Part shown: piece by piece, positions 16,456 through 24,558 of the stretch
How positions within the stretch are numbered: the first letter of the stretch is position 1
How the letters are laid out: each line of letters starts with the position of its first letter
Assembly (NCBI GenBank): GCA_030550095.1
Contig: JAUQQA010000010.1
Coordinates: 1 to 64,000 of the forward strand
DNA: 64,000 nt
Source: Chloroflexota bacterium
GTDB taxonomy: Bacteria > Chloroflexota > Anaerolineae > J036 > Brachytrichaceae
Direction: 5' to 3'
Position numbers and translations under genes: made by a program
Notes under the pieces: generated by a model
Databases searched by the model: none
What the model was told of the DNA's origin: nothing
What the model saw: only the letters and a program-made list of their open reading frames with translations

Positions 16456-16731
16456 TCAGAACATGCGTTGCTCGGCAAGGTAACGCGCCAGCGCAAGCGT
16501 GCTGATGAAGCTCAACGCTGCAAGCGCAAGCGCGACGTCCACATAGAGGCTTTGCCGCAGCAGCAACGCTAACGCTAACACTACGCACAACAGCAGCACG
16601 CTCACCAACTCCAAGCTAAGCAGCCGCTCCGTGGCGTGCTTGGCGCGCATCAACCGCCAAGCAGCAAGAGCAAGCAGCGCTGCGTGCAGCACCAGCGCAC
16701 CGATGATCACCACATCTAGTGCTGAGGTCAT
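16456..16731 (-). CDS. mnhF: Mrp-type Na+/H+ antiporter subunit F, set 2
   Basis: 91 residues, the same length as the set 1 copy. The C-terminal ALSFISTLALARYLAEQRMF matches it closely, while the N-terminal half has diverged (A-W-R-L-M-R-A-K-H-A-T-E-R-L-L replaces the usual G-E-T-V-L-D-R-L segment). It follows mnhD directly with three bases between; the mnhE expected at this place is absent. Confidence 0.93.
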   Translation of the reverse strand: MTSALDVVIIGALVLHAALLALAAWRLMRAKHATERLLSLELVSVLLLCVVLALALLLRQSLYVDVALALAALSFISTLALARYLAEQRMF

Positions 16732-16734
16732 TGC

Positions 16735-18237
16735 TCACCCTCCAAGCACGGCGCGCACGTATTGATCTGGCGTGCGCATCCAGTCCACCACGTCGTTAGA
16801 GAGCTGGAGCAGCGGCTCAGGCCAAATGCCGAGCGCGACGCTCAGCGCGATCAAGATCGCCGGCGCCACCAGGCGATCGCCGTAGGGTTTGGGCTTCACA
16901 CCCTCGGGCATGGGCGACCACCAAATGCGTTGGAACGCGCGCACAACGTACACCAGTGTCACGATGCCCGCTAGCCCAATCGCTGCAAGCGGTGCGTAGT
17001 CGCCAATGGCGGCGCCGCTCTGGAAGATCAGCAGCTTGCTGATGAAGCCGTTGAGCGGTGGCACTCCCGCCAAGCCCATGCCGCCGAGCAGGAAGAGCAC
17101 CCCCGCTGCTGGTGTCACTTTGCCCAAGCCGGTGATCGCCTCGAAGGCAGCGGTCTTCACGGGGGCGCGGCTAGCGACGCTGCCGGCGAGCATGAGCATC
17201 GCTGCTTTGAGCAAGCTGTGGTTGAAGGCATACACGAGCGCTGCGATCAGCGCAAGCGGTGTGCCCCAGCCGATGGCGACGAGGATGAAGCCAAGCTGCC
17301 CGAGCGTGGAGTAGGCCAACATGCGCTTGGCGTCATACGTGCCCGCAGCGCCCAAGCCGCCAAACCAAGCGCCGATCACGCCAGCGAGGATGAGCAGCGG
17401 GCGCAGCAGCTCGGCTTGCGCAGGAAAGAGCAGCGTCGTCATGCGCAAGAAGCCGTAGATGCCGAGCTTGACCACCACCGAGGAGAGCACAGCGTGCACA
17501 GGTGTGGGTGCTGCGGTGTGGAAGTCGGGCTGCCAAAAGTGGAACGGCATCACCGCCCCTTTCACCATGAAGAACACCGCCATCAGCGCCATGGCTGGCA
17601 GCACCAACGGTGGTGAAGGATCGGCGGCGATGCGTTGCGCGAGATCGGCGAGGTTCAGCGTGCCGTAGCTCACATACAGCCCACCTACGGCAAGCAACAG
17701 CGCAAACGAAGCCAATAGGCTGATGTAGAAATACTTGTAAGCTGCCTCTGTGCCGAAGCGGTCGTCGGAGATCGCGGTGAGCGCGGCGCCGGCAAACACG
17801 AGTAGCTCGGCGAAGACGAACAGGTTGAACACATCGCCTGTCATCATCGCGCCGCTCAGTCCCGTCGCCAGCATTAAGAAGAGGGGGAAGAACATGGGGT
17901 ACTGCACGCATTGATCACGCGCACCCAGCGCATACAAGAAACCCATGCTCAGCACGAGTTGGGACATGAGCACCATCATCGCCGAGAGAAGGTCGGCGAC
18001 GAAGGTGATGCCAAACGGCGCTGCCCAGCCGCCAAGTTGCACCACCAGCGGTTTGCCGCTTTGCCATACTTGCTGCAACACAATCGCGCTGGTGATGAAC
18101 GCGCTGAGCATCGCGCCGAACGACCATGCCGCTTGAACGCGAGGGTTGCGCCGCAGCAGCACCGCCACTGGCACCGCGGCAAGCGGGATCAACACAGGGA
18201 GCAAAGCCAAGGTGTTCCGCTCCATGACATCTTTCAA
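16735..18237 (-). CDS. mnhD: Mrp-type Na+/H+ antiporter subunit D, set 2
   Basis: 500 residues with about 14 helices. Antiporter residues are present: Glu in NLFVFAELLVFAGAAL and Lys in FMVKGAVMPFHFWQPDFHTA, then SSVVVKLGIYGF. The start at 18237 overlaps the mnhC stop by four bases; an alternative ATG lies at 18225. Sequence and order match the set 1 mnhD, indicating a whole-operon duplication followed by divergence. Confidence 0.95.
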   Translation of the reverse strand: MKDVMERNTLALLPVLIPLAAVPVAVLLRRNPRVQAAWSFGAMLSAFITSAIVLQQVWQSGKPLVVQLGGWAAPFGITFVADLLSAMMVLMSQLVLSMGFLYALGARDQCVQYPMFFPLFLMLATGLSGAMMTGDVFNLFVFAELLVFAGAALTAISDDRFGTEAAYKYFYISLLASFALLLAVGGLYVSYGTLNLADLAQRIAADPSPPLVLPAMALMAVFFMVKGAVMPFHFWQPDFHTAAPTPVHAVLSSVVVKLGIYGFLRMTTLLFPAQAELLRPLLILAGVIGAWFGGLGAAGTYDAKRMLAYSTLGQLGFILVAIGWGTPLALIAALVYAFNHSLLKAAMLMLAGSVASRAPVKTAAFEAITGLGKVTPAAGVLFLLGGMGLAGVPPLNGFISKLLIFQSGAAIGDYAPLAAIGLAGIVTLVYVVRAFQRIWWSPMPEGVKPKPYGDRLVAPAILIALSVALGIWPEPLLQLSNDVVDWMRTPDQYVRAVLGG

Positions 18238-18569
18238 TGGCGAAGTCCTTTCACCTCGTCGCTGTCGCTCGTCTTGTAACGCACGGAGAGCACGTACAAC
18301 ATGGCGAGTATCAACGCGAAGCCGCCCATGCTGATCACGATCGCCGTCAGCACAAGCGCTTGCGGCAACGCATCGCTGCGCTGCCCAGCGAGGTTGGCGT
18401 AGGCGGCGACCTCGCCGCGGTATGCGCCCGCGGCGAGCAGAAACAAGTTGATCGCGTTGGAGAGGATCGCCAGCCCAATCGCAGAGCGGATCAAGTTGCG
18501 GCGCAGCATTTGGAACACGCCCACGCCGAACAACGCGCTGATTGCTAAAGCAGTGAGGAGGTCCATCAT
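18234..18569 (-). CDS. mnhC: Mrp-type Na+/H+ antiporter subunit C, set 2
   Basis: 111 residues from the ATG at 18569, which overlaps the mnhA/B stop by four bases. A longer open frame reaching 18740 lies antisense-free inside mnhA and has no support. NuoK-like signature: RSAIGLAILSNAINLFLLA and DALPQALVLTAIVISMGGFA. Coupled at both ends by ATGA overlaps. Confidence 0.95.
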   Translation of the reverse strand: MMDLLTALAISALFGVGVFQMLRRNLIRSAIGLAILSNAINLFLLAAGAYRGEVAAYANLAGQRSDALPQALVLTAIVISMGGFALILAMLYVLSVRYKTSDSDEVKGLRH

Positions 18570-21529
18570 CGCTCTTTGTTCCCTTGTTGCTGTGCTTGAG
18601 GCTCTTCGGGCAACGTCACCGCGCCGCTGGCGCGCAGTTGCGCAATCGCGGCAAGTTGCGCTTCTGTTTCTGTGTCGGCGTCGCGTGGGCGCCCGAGGGT
18701 ATCCAGCATGAGCACGGCGCTGCCGAGCACAGTGAGGCAAATCGCCAACTCATAGAGCGTCGCGGTGCTCAAATACACCCCTTTGGGCAGGAAAGCGCTG
18801 ATCCCCAGCCAGCGCCCGAAGTCCACGGGCGAAAGGAACGCGCCGTTCACCCATGCGGCGATCATGCCGTTGATCACCGCTATCCCAAGCCCCACGCCGA
18901 TCAGCACGCTGGCTTTCAGCCAGGTGAGACGGCGCTTGGTCTCAGCGTAGCCATACACCACATACCAGCTCGCCACCCCTAGGGCGATGATCACGCCTGC
19001 GGTGAAGCCATCGCCAGGTTGATCGTGTCCGAGCAGGATGTGTGACACGCCGAGCACCATCGTCAGCGGCAACATGAAGCGCGCCAACACGCGCAGCATT
19101 GGCGAGAGACACATGTCGCCCACGCCGCATAGCCGCTGCAGGGCGTAGCGTGGTGCGGGTTCATCTTCACGGTCGCCTGCCTTGCGCGAGGCATAGCGCA
19201 GCAGCACGTAAATCGCCATGCCCGCAGCGCTGAACACGGCGATCTCAATGAGCGTGTCTAGCCCGCGGAAGTCAATGATGATCGCGCCGACGATGTCGTT
19301 TGCGCTGGTGAGCGGCTTTGCGTTTTGCTCGAAGAACGGTGTAAGTTGTGAAGTGCGCGGGCGTGTGCTGAGCGCGTTGAAGACGAGGACGAACACAACG
19401 GCGCTCGTCCCCAAGGCGAGCAGCGCATCGCGCAATAAGCCAAAGCGGCTTTGGCGGAAGGTGAACTCCGCGGCGCGGGCGCGTTGCGAGGCGGGCAGGC
19501 GCGTGAGCACCAACACAAGCACCACCGCAGTGAGCACCTCCACCACCACTTGCACCAGCGCGATGTCTGGCGCTGGTTCGAGCAACATCAAGCCGGCGAT
19601 GCTCAGCCCTGAGGCGGCTAGCGCCAAAATGGCGAACAGATCGCGTCTCAGCAGGACGCTCGCAAGCGCCGCGCCAGTGGTCAGCGCCAACAGCACTAAA
19701 CGCAGCAAGGCGCCGGCGTTGAGTGCGAGCGAGGGCAAAGCAAGCGCAGGCAATGGCAACCGCCCAACGCCCACCACCATCACAATCAGGCTAACCAACA
19801 TCACCGCGAGGTAAAGGCGCAATTGCCCATTCTGCACGCGCGTGGTCAGCCATGCTAAACCGTCTATGCCGCGTAGCACGGCGCGATAGATCGGCTCAAG
19901 CTGCCAGTTGCCAGTAGCCTGCGCAAGCTGTGGGCGAACGCGCTGACGTGTCCAGAGCAGTGTGCTGCCCGCGAGCACCGCGACGGCGCTGAGCACAAGC
20001 GGGATGTTGATCCCCGTCCACAGCGCAAGCGAGACCTTCACCTTCGCACCACTCGCGGCGCTGGCAGCGCGGGCGAGCAACGTGGCGAGCCACTCAGGTT
20101 CAGGCAGCAAGCCAATCACCAGCGAGCCAAGCGCAGGCAGTGCCGGCGCCATCCACATCGGCGTGGGCGCTTCGTGAGCATGATGTTTGCGCCGTGGAGC
20201 GCCCAAGAAGCCATCGAGCACAATCAAGCCAGCTTGCGCGAGCACCAGCGCTCCTGCGACAACCACAATCGCTGTGAAGATCGCGCTTGCTGCGGGCGGC
20301 ACACTGGGGTGGGTGATGGTTGCCAGCTGGGTTTCCTTGGCGAGGAAGCCGAACAGCGGCGGCAGGCCCGCCATGGAGAGCGCCGCTAGCCCCGCGACGG
20401 CAAATGTGAAAGGCATTGCGCGCCACAGCCCGCCAAGCTGTTGCAGATCGCGCGTGCCCGTCTCGTGGTCCACAATGCCCGTCACCAAGAAGAGCGCGCT
20501 CTTGTAGAGCGCATGCGCCGTCAGGCTCACTGTCAGCGCCTTAAATGCGATCTCCGTGTCTTGCCCGATCATTGCAATGAGCGCCCCGAGTTGGCTCACG
20601 GTGGAGTAGGCAAGCAATGCCTTAAGGTCGTTTTGCTTAAACCCGATGTAGGCGCCGACCAGCATCGTGGTGAGCCCCACCACACTGAGCAGCCAAAACC
20701 AAAGATCGGTGTAGCCCAAGGCGGGGTTGAGGCGAGCGAGCAAGTACACGCCTGCCTTGACCATCGTTGCGGAGTGCAGATATGCCGATGCAGGCGTGGG
20801 CGCGCTCATCGCGCCAGGCAACCAGAAGTGCGCGGGGAACTGGGCGCTTTTGGTAAACGCGCCGAGCGCGATCAGCCCGACGACGACGGGATAAAGCCAA
20901 TGCGCGCGGAGCTGGGTGCCTTGCGCAAGGATCGCGCCGAACTCGGCGCTGCCGCTGAGCACCATCAGCAACACCAATCCTGCAAGCAGCGCGATCCCAC
21001 CTCCGCCTGTGATGAACAAGGCGCGAAATGCAGCTTGGCGCGCGGCTTCGTCTTTGAACTTGTAGCCCACAAGCAAGAACGAGGTGAGGCTGGTGCCCTC
21101 CCAGAAGACAAACAGCGTGATCACGTCGCCCGCCAGCACTAAGCCCAGCATGGCGGTCATGAACAACGTGAGGAACACGAAGAAACGCGCCTCACTAGAC
21201 CCCTCGTGCCCGCTGAAGTAGTAGCCAGCGTAGATCGTCACCAGCGCACCAATGCCGCTCACCAACAGCCCAAAGAGCAGACTCAAGCCATCGAGCGTGA
21301 GCGTGGCGTTCAGCCCCAACGTAGGCATCCAAGCAATGCGCCAGGTGAGCGTCTCGCCCGCGAGCACTTGTGGCGAAAGCGCAAGCAGCGCGGCGAACGC
21401 CAGTGCTGGCGCCGGCGCGATCAACCAGCCCAGCGCGGGCGCAGGCAAACGACGCGCCGGCGTGAGCGCAAGCAAGATGCTGAGCAGCGCTCCAAGCGCA
21501 CATGCAAGGAGGGGGATCACAACTGTCAT
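18566..21529 (-). CDS. mnhA: Mrp-type Na+/H+ antiporter subunit A with fused B domain, set 2
   Basis: 987 residues from the ATG at 21529, one base after the stop of the cation exchanger gene; the frame continues upstream to 21595 but only inside that gene. It contains the NuoL-like core (FWEGTSLTSFLL; FTKSAQFPAHFWLPGAMS), the MrpA C-terminal region and a fused MrpB domain (GHDQPGDGFTAGV; YELAICLTVLGSAVLMLDT). After the B domain it has a polar tail of about 40 residues (RPRDADTETEAQLAAI onward) that set 1 lacks. The one-base junction with the exchanger puts both antiporters under the same leader. Confidence 0.96.
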   Translation of the reverse strand: MTVVIPLLACALGALLSILLALTPARRLPAPALGWLIAPAPALAFAALLALSPQVLAGETLTWRIAWMPTLGLNATLTLDGLSLLFGLLVSGIGALVTIYAGYYFSGHEGSSEARFFVFLTLFMTAMLGLVLAGDVITLFVFWEGTSLTSFLLVGYKFKDEAARQAAFRALFITGGGGIALLAGLVLLMVLSGSAEFGAILAQGTQLRAHWLYPVVVGLIALGAFTKSAQFPAHFWLPGAMSAPTPASAYLHSATMVKAGVYLLARLNPALGYTDLWFWLLSVVGLTTMLVGAYIGFKQNDLKALLAYSTVSQLGALIAMIGQDTEIAFKALTVSLTAHALYKSALFLVTGIVDHETGTRDLQQLGGLWRAMPFTFAVAGLAALSMAGLPPLFGFLAKETQLATITHPSVPPAASAIFTAIVVVAGALVLAQAGLIVLDGFLGAPRRKHHAHEAPTPMWMAPALPALGSLVIGLLPEPEWLATLLARAASAASGAKVKVSLALWTGINIPLVLSAVAVLAGSTLLWTRQRVRPQLAQATGNWQLEPIYRAVLRGIDGLAWLTTRVQNGQLRLYLAVMLVSLIVMVVGVGRLPLPALALPSLALNAGALLRLVLLALTTGAALASVLLRRDLFAILALAASGLSIAGLMLLEPAPDIALVQVVVEVLTAVVLVLVLTRLPASQRARAAEFTFRQSRFGLLRDALLALGTSAVVFVLVFNALSTRPRTSQLTPFFEQNAKPLTSANDIVGAIIIDFRGLDTLIEIAVFSAAGMAIYVLLRYASRKAGDREDEPAPRYALQRLCGVGDMCLSPMLRVLARFMLPLTMVLGVSHILLGHDQPGDGFTAGVIIALGVASWYVVYGYAETKRRLTWLKASVLIGVGLGIAVINGMIAAWVNGAFLSPVDFGRWLGISAFLPKGVYLSTATLYELAICLTVLGSAVLMLDTLGRPRDADTETEAQLAAIAQLRASGAVTLPEEPQAQQQGNKER

Positions 21530-21530
21530 C

Positions 21531-22643
21531 TCAGCCTGTGGAACCTCGTCCTGCGGTCGCGCGCTGCTGCAATTGCCGCAGCTCACGCACCGCAAGCAAA
21601 ACCAACGTGATTGTGGTCAGCGGAAGCGCCACAGAAAGCATAAAGGCGTTGTAGCTGGGCAAGAGCGGGTTTTGGGTTGCTTCAAAGATGAGGTAGAGCG
21701 TGTAAGCGACGTAGTAGGCGAGGAAAAGCCCGCCTTCCCATCGGGAGACGCTGTTGCCTGTGAAGAAGATCGGCAAACATGCGAACGCCACAGCGAGCAT
21801 GATGGGGAAGTCGAAGTTCAACAGGCGCGGGGTCACCTCAACCCCATTTGGCGCGACGGTCGCCGTAGCGCCGAGCACGGAGAGCAGGTTAAAGATGTTG
21901 CTGCCCACGATGTTGCCCACGGCGATGTCGCGCTCGCCGCGCAAACTCGCCACCACTGAGGTCGCTACTTCGGGGAGCGACGTGCCGCCCGCGATCAGCG
22001 TCAGCGCGATCACCACCTCGCTCACGCCCAACGCGCGCGCGATGGCGACGGCGCCGTCAATCAGCCAGCGCGAGCCCACCACGAGCATCGCCAAGCCTGC
22101 TACGACGAGCACGAGGTTCACCACGATTTGCCCCAAGCCGCGAGGACGTTCGCCGAACTCTTTGGCGTATTCCTCTTCCACCTCGCGGCTCTCGCGGCGG
22201 CTTTCGATGACGAGGAAAATGGTGTAAGCGATGATGCCACCGAAGAGCAACAAGCCCTCTAGGCGCCCCACGTTGCCGTCTAACGCGAACAGATAGGCGA
22301 TGAGCGAGATGCCGATCATCAGCGGCACGTCGAGCTGCACTAGTTGTTGCGCCACGGTGAGCGGCGCAACCAGCGCCGAAAGCCCGAGGATGAGCAACAC
22401 GTTGAAGATGTTGCTGCCCACCACGTTGCCCAACGCCACGCTGCTCAGCCCGAGCAGCGAGGATTGCACGCTCACCGCCAGCTCTGGCGCGCTCGTGCCG
22501 AACGCCACCACCGTCAGCCCGATCACCAGCGGCGAGACACCCACCGCTGCTGCTAAACGCGATGCGCCGCGCACCAGCGACTCAGCACCAACGATTGCGA
22601 GAATAAGCCCGCCGACGAAAAGCACAAGGGTCAATGCGTCCAT
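21531..22643 (-). CDS. CaCA-family cation/Na+ (or H+) exchanger, YrbG-like
   Basis: 370 residues from the ATG at 22643, preceded by a GGAAG Shine-Dalgarno ten bases away. About ten helices in two inverted halves, each with an alpha repeat: GTSAPELAVS near 45 and GGTSLPEVATS in the second half, the acidic residues that bind Ca2+ in this family. The loop between halves is charged (ESRRESREVEEEYAKEFGERP). YrbG homologues are annotated as Ca2+/Na+ exchangers. The Mn2+-type riboswitch in the leader suggests this one exports Mn2+, or Ca2+ and Mn2+, which would prevent metal toxicity. It is the first protein gene of the 12-gene unit. Confidence 0.9.
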   Translation of the reverse strand: MDALTLVLFVGGLILAIVGAESLVRGASRLAAAVGVSPLVIGLTVVAFGTSAPELAVSVQSSLLGLSSVALGNVVGSNIFNVLLILGLSALVAPLTVAQQLVQLDVPLMIGISLIAYLFALDGNVGRLEGLLLFGGIIAYTIFLVIESRRESREVEEEYAKEFGERPRGLGQIVVNLVLVVAGLAMLVVGSRWLIDGAVAIARALGVSEVVIALTLIAGGTSLPEVATSVVASLRGERDIAVGNIVGSNIFNLLSVLGATATVAPNGVEVTPRLLNFDFPIMLAVAFACLPIFFTGNSVSRWEGGLFLAYYVAYTLYLIFEATQNPLLPSYNAFMLSVALPLTTITLVLLAVRELRQLQQRATAGRGSTG

Positions 22644-22678
22644 GGTTTTGCCTTCCGCTTTTGAGTTTTGAAACAAGT

Positions 22679-22740
22679 AGGCGAGACCGACCATGCATCC
22701 CGAGCTAAAAGTGCGCTCGTCGTCATGGTTGGTCTCGCCT
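22679..22740 (-). promoter_or_regulatory. Expression-platform hairpin of the riboswitch
   Basis: A 17-bp inverted repeat with one G-U pair (22679-22695 with 22724-22740) encloses a 28-base loop that can itself form CGAGC/GCTCG. Its 5' arm on the RNA contains GGCGAGACCAACC, the 3' end of the aptamer, so hairpin and ligand-bound aptamer should exclude each other. The run after it (ACTTGTTTC) is a poor U-tract. A terminator or Rho-dependent stop relieved by metal is the likeliest mode. The start-codon Shine-Dalgarno lies outside the hairpin. Confidence 0.7.
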
Positions 22741-22845
22741 TTGCACACGGCGCGTGCACATGCCACACCGGGAGCGACGTGGCTCCGTATTGACGATGGG
22801 GCATACCCTGCGCATTGAGCAGGGCAGGCTACTCCCCAATTGGCG
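22727..22845 (-). promoter_or_regulatory. yybP-ykoY (Mn2+-sensing) riboswitch aptamer
   Basis: Reading the minus strand, the conserved blocks of the yybP-ykoY family occur in order: TTGGGGAGTAGC (22828-22837 core), CGTCAATACG followed by a GGAGC/GCTCC arm and CGG, a GTGTGGC/GTGTGC arm, and GCGAGACC, with TTGG and CCAA closing P1. They agree with the well-studied Lactococcus example (GGGGAGUAGC, CGUCAAUUCG, GCAAGACC). The family senses Mn2+ and usually turns on metal-export genes. It lies about 85 bases upstream of the cation exchanger ATG. Confidence 0.92.
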
Positions 22846-22879
22846 CGCGCGCAGCGCAACGCCAACGCATTCACTTTAG

Positions 22880-22953
22880 TGAGCCGTGCAGGATTCGAAC
22901 CTGCGACACGAGGATTAAAAGTCCCCTGCTCTACCAGGCTGAGCTAACGGCCC
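22880..22953 (-). tRNA. tRNA-Lys (anticodon UUU)
   Basis: A full cloverleaf on the minus strand: acceptor GGGCCGT/ACGGCTC, D arm with AGCTCAG...GGTAGAGC, anticodon loop CTTTTAA (anticodon TTT), T arm CAGG TTCGAATC CTG, discriminator A. No CCA is encoded. A TATGAT box lies at 22968-22973. About 35 bases separate its 3' end from the riboswitch on the same strand, with no terminator between, so tRNA and operon may share a transcript. Confidence 0.95.
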
Positions 22954-22967
22954 AACACTGCTGCTTA

Positions 22968-22973
22968 ATCATA
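22968..22973 (-). promoter_or_regulatory. Probable -10 box of tRNA-Lys and possibly of the riboswitch operon
   Basis: Minus-strand TATGAT starts a 14-base gap to the tRNA 5' end. No other clear promoter is seen between the tRNA and the riboswitch, so it may drive both. A plus-strand TAGAAT at 22988-22993 would serve the divergent apbC. Confidence 0.4.
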
Positions 22974-23029
22974 CCGCAGCCGTGCTGTAGAATCGCCCAA
23001 GCTGATCTTTGTGGTGTGAGGATTAAGGC

Positions 23030-24142
23030 ATGGCGATCTCCGAGAAGGACGTGCTCGATGCGCTCTCGCGCGTGATCGAGCCAGAGTTGCACCGCGACCT
23101 TGTGTCGCTCAACATGGTGAAGGATGTGCAAATTCGCGGCAACGACGTCTCGCTCAAAATCGAGTTGACCACTCCGGCGTGCCCGCTGAAGGACGTGATG
23201 GAGAAAGCGGCGCGTGCGGAGCTGAGCAAGATCCCTGGCATCGGCAAAGTGGAGATCGGCTGGACGAGCAATGTAGCGGCGAATGCGCGCGTGCGCAGCA
23301 CGCTGAACGTGCCGATCAAGAATATCATCGCAGTCGCCTCAGGGAAGGGCGGCGTGGGCAAGTCCACCGTGGCGGTGAACTTGGCGATCGCGCTGGCGCA
23401 AACCGGGGCAAAAGTGGGGTTGCTCGATAACGACGTGTACGGACCGAACGTGCCGCTCATGGTCGGTTTGCCGATGGCGGAGCTGCTCCCCAACGGGCAC
23501 AGCCGCCCCAGCGTCGAACAGCGCGACGGCTTGTTGATCCCGCCGGAGAAGTTCGGCATCAAGATCTTCAGCCTCGGCTTCATTTACCCACCCGAAGCGC
23601 CCTTGGTGTGGCGCGGACCCATGCTGCACACAGCGGTGCGCCAGTTCTTGCAGGATGTGGCGTGGGGCGAGTTGGACTACCTTGTGGTGGACATGCCACC
23701 GGGCACAGGCGACGCCCAGCTCTCGCTTGCGCAGCTAGTGCAAGGCGTCATGGGCTTGATCGTCACCACGCCCCAATTGGTGAGCATGGGCGATGCGCTG
23801 AAAGGGTTGGCGGCTTTCGAGCAGCTCAAGGTGCCCGTGCTTGGCGTGGTGGAGAACATGGGCCCATACGTAGATCCGGCGACGGGGCAGCGTGTGGCGC
23901 TGTTTGGCGAAGGCGGCGGCGAGCGTCTGGCAGCGATGAAGAACGTGCCCTTCTTAGGCAGCGTGCCGCTTGACCCAGCGATCCGCATCGGCGGCGACAC
24001 AGGGCGCCCAGTAGTCGTTGCCTATCCTGAGAGCGCCGCTGCGATAGCCTTCCGCGAGATCGCCGGCAAGGTTGCCGCGCGCGTGAGCGTGCTCAACTTC
24101 CAGCAACAGGGCAACTTCATCCCGATCTCGATCATCGGCTAA
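23030..24142 (+). CDS. Mrp/NBP35-family iron-sulphur carrier ATPase (ApbC-like)
   Basis: 370 residues. An N-terminal MIP18/DUF59 domain (about 5-80, with TTPACPLKD) is fused to a P-loop domain with a deviant Walker A (SGKGGVGKST, about 104-113), DNDVYGPN and VVDMPPGTGD. Family members carry and deliver Fe-S clusters. The CxxC that normally follows ENM (as in ENMSYFVCPHCG) is replaced by ENMGPYVDPATG, so the usual bridging cluster site is missing; Cys in the N-terminal domain remains. Despite the name Mrp this is unrelated to the antiporter. It is divergent from tRNA-Lys. Confidence 0.93.
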   Translation: MAISEKDVLDALSRVIEPELHRDLVSLNMVKDVQIRGNDVSLKIELTTPACPLKDVMEKAARAELSKIPGIGKVEIGWTSNVAANARVRSTLNVPIKNIIAVASGKGGVGKSTVAVNLAIALAQTGAKVGLLDNDVYGPNVPLMVGLPMAELLPNGHSRPSVEQRDGLLIPPEKFGIKIFSLGFIYPPEAPLVWRGPMLHTAVRQFLQDVAWGELDYLVVDMPPGTGDAQLSLAQLVQGVMGLIVTTPQLVSMGDALKGLAAFEQLKVPVLGVVENMGPYVDPATGQRVALFGEGGGERLAAMKNVPFLGSVPLDPAIRIGGDTGRPVVVAYPESAAAIAFREIAGKVAARVSVLNFQQQGNFIPISIIG

Positions 24143-24153
24143 AGGCGCGCGCC

Positions 24154-24558
24154 TTGGAGATCGTTTTTGTGTACGGCACGCTCCGGCGCGGAGGCGTGCG
24201 TCCCATTCCGCGCTTGTTCCCTGAGTCGGAATTCGTCGGCTGGGGCGCAATCAAAGGTTGGCTCTACGACTTCGGTGATTTCCCAGGCTTGGTTGTAGAT
24301 CCCCAAGGGGGCTTTGTGCGTGGGGAGGTGTACCGCGTGTCTCCTGAGGCGCTCGCGCAGATGGACGCCATCGAGGAATGGGATCCACAGGCCCCTGAGG
24401 AAAGCCTTTACTTTCGGCGCCGGCGCGTGATTGAACTTGAAGGCGGTGAGAGCATCGAGGCTTGGGTGTATGAGTGCAACCCAAAGCGTCTCCCTTGTGT
24501 GGCGCGCATTGAGGGCGGCGATTGGATCGCGCACGTGAAGGGCAAGGCGGGCGGTTAG
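24154..24558 (+). CDS. Gamma-glutamylcyclotransferase/AIG2-like protein
   Basis: 134 residues, starting at TTG (24154), 11 bases after apbC. The GGCT-fold signature is the N-terminal FVYGTLRRGG (about 5-14), which forms the substrate loop, and the conserved acidic helix MDAIEEWDPQ (about 71-80). The C-terminal strand EAWVYECNP is typical. Family members release 5-oxoproline from gamma-glutamyl amines or peptides; the substrate here cannot be told. It overlaps convergent aroE by four bases. Confidence 0.8.
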   Translation: MEIVFVYGTLRRGGVRPIPRLFPESEFVGWGAIKGWLYDFGDFPGLVVDPQGGFVRGEVYRVSPEALAQMDAIEEWDPQAPEESLYFRRRRVIELEGGESIEAWVYECNPKRLPCVARIEGGDWIAHVKGKAGG

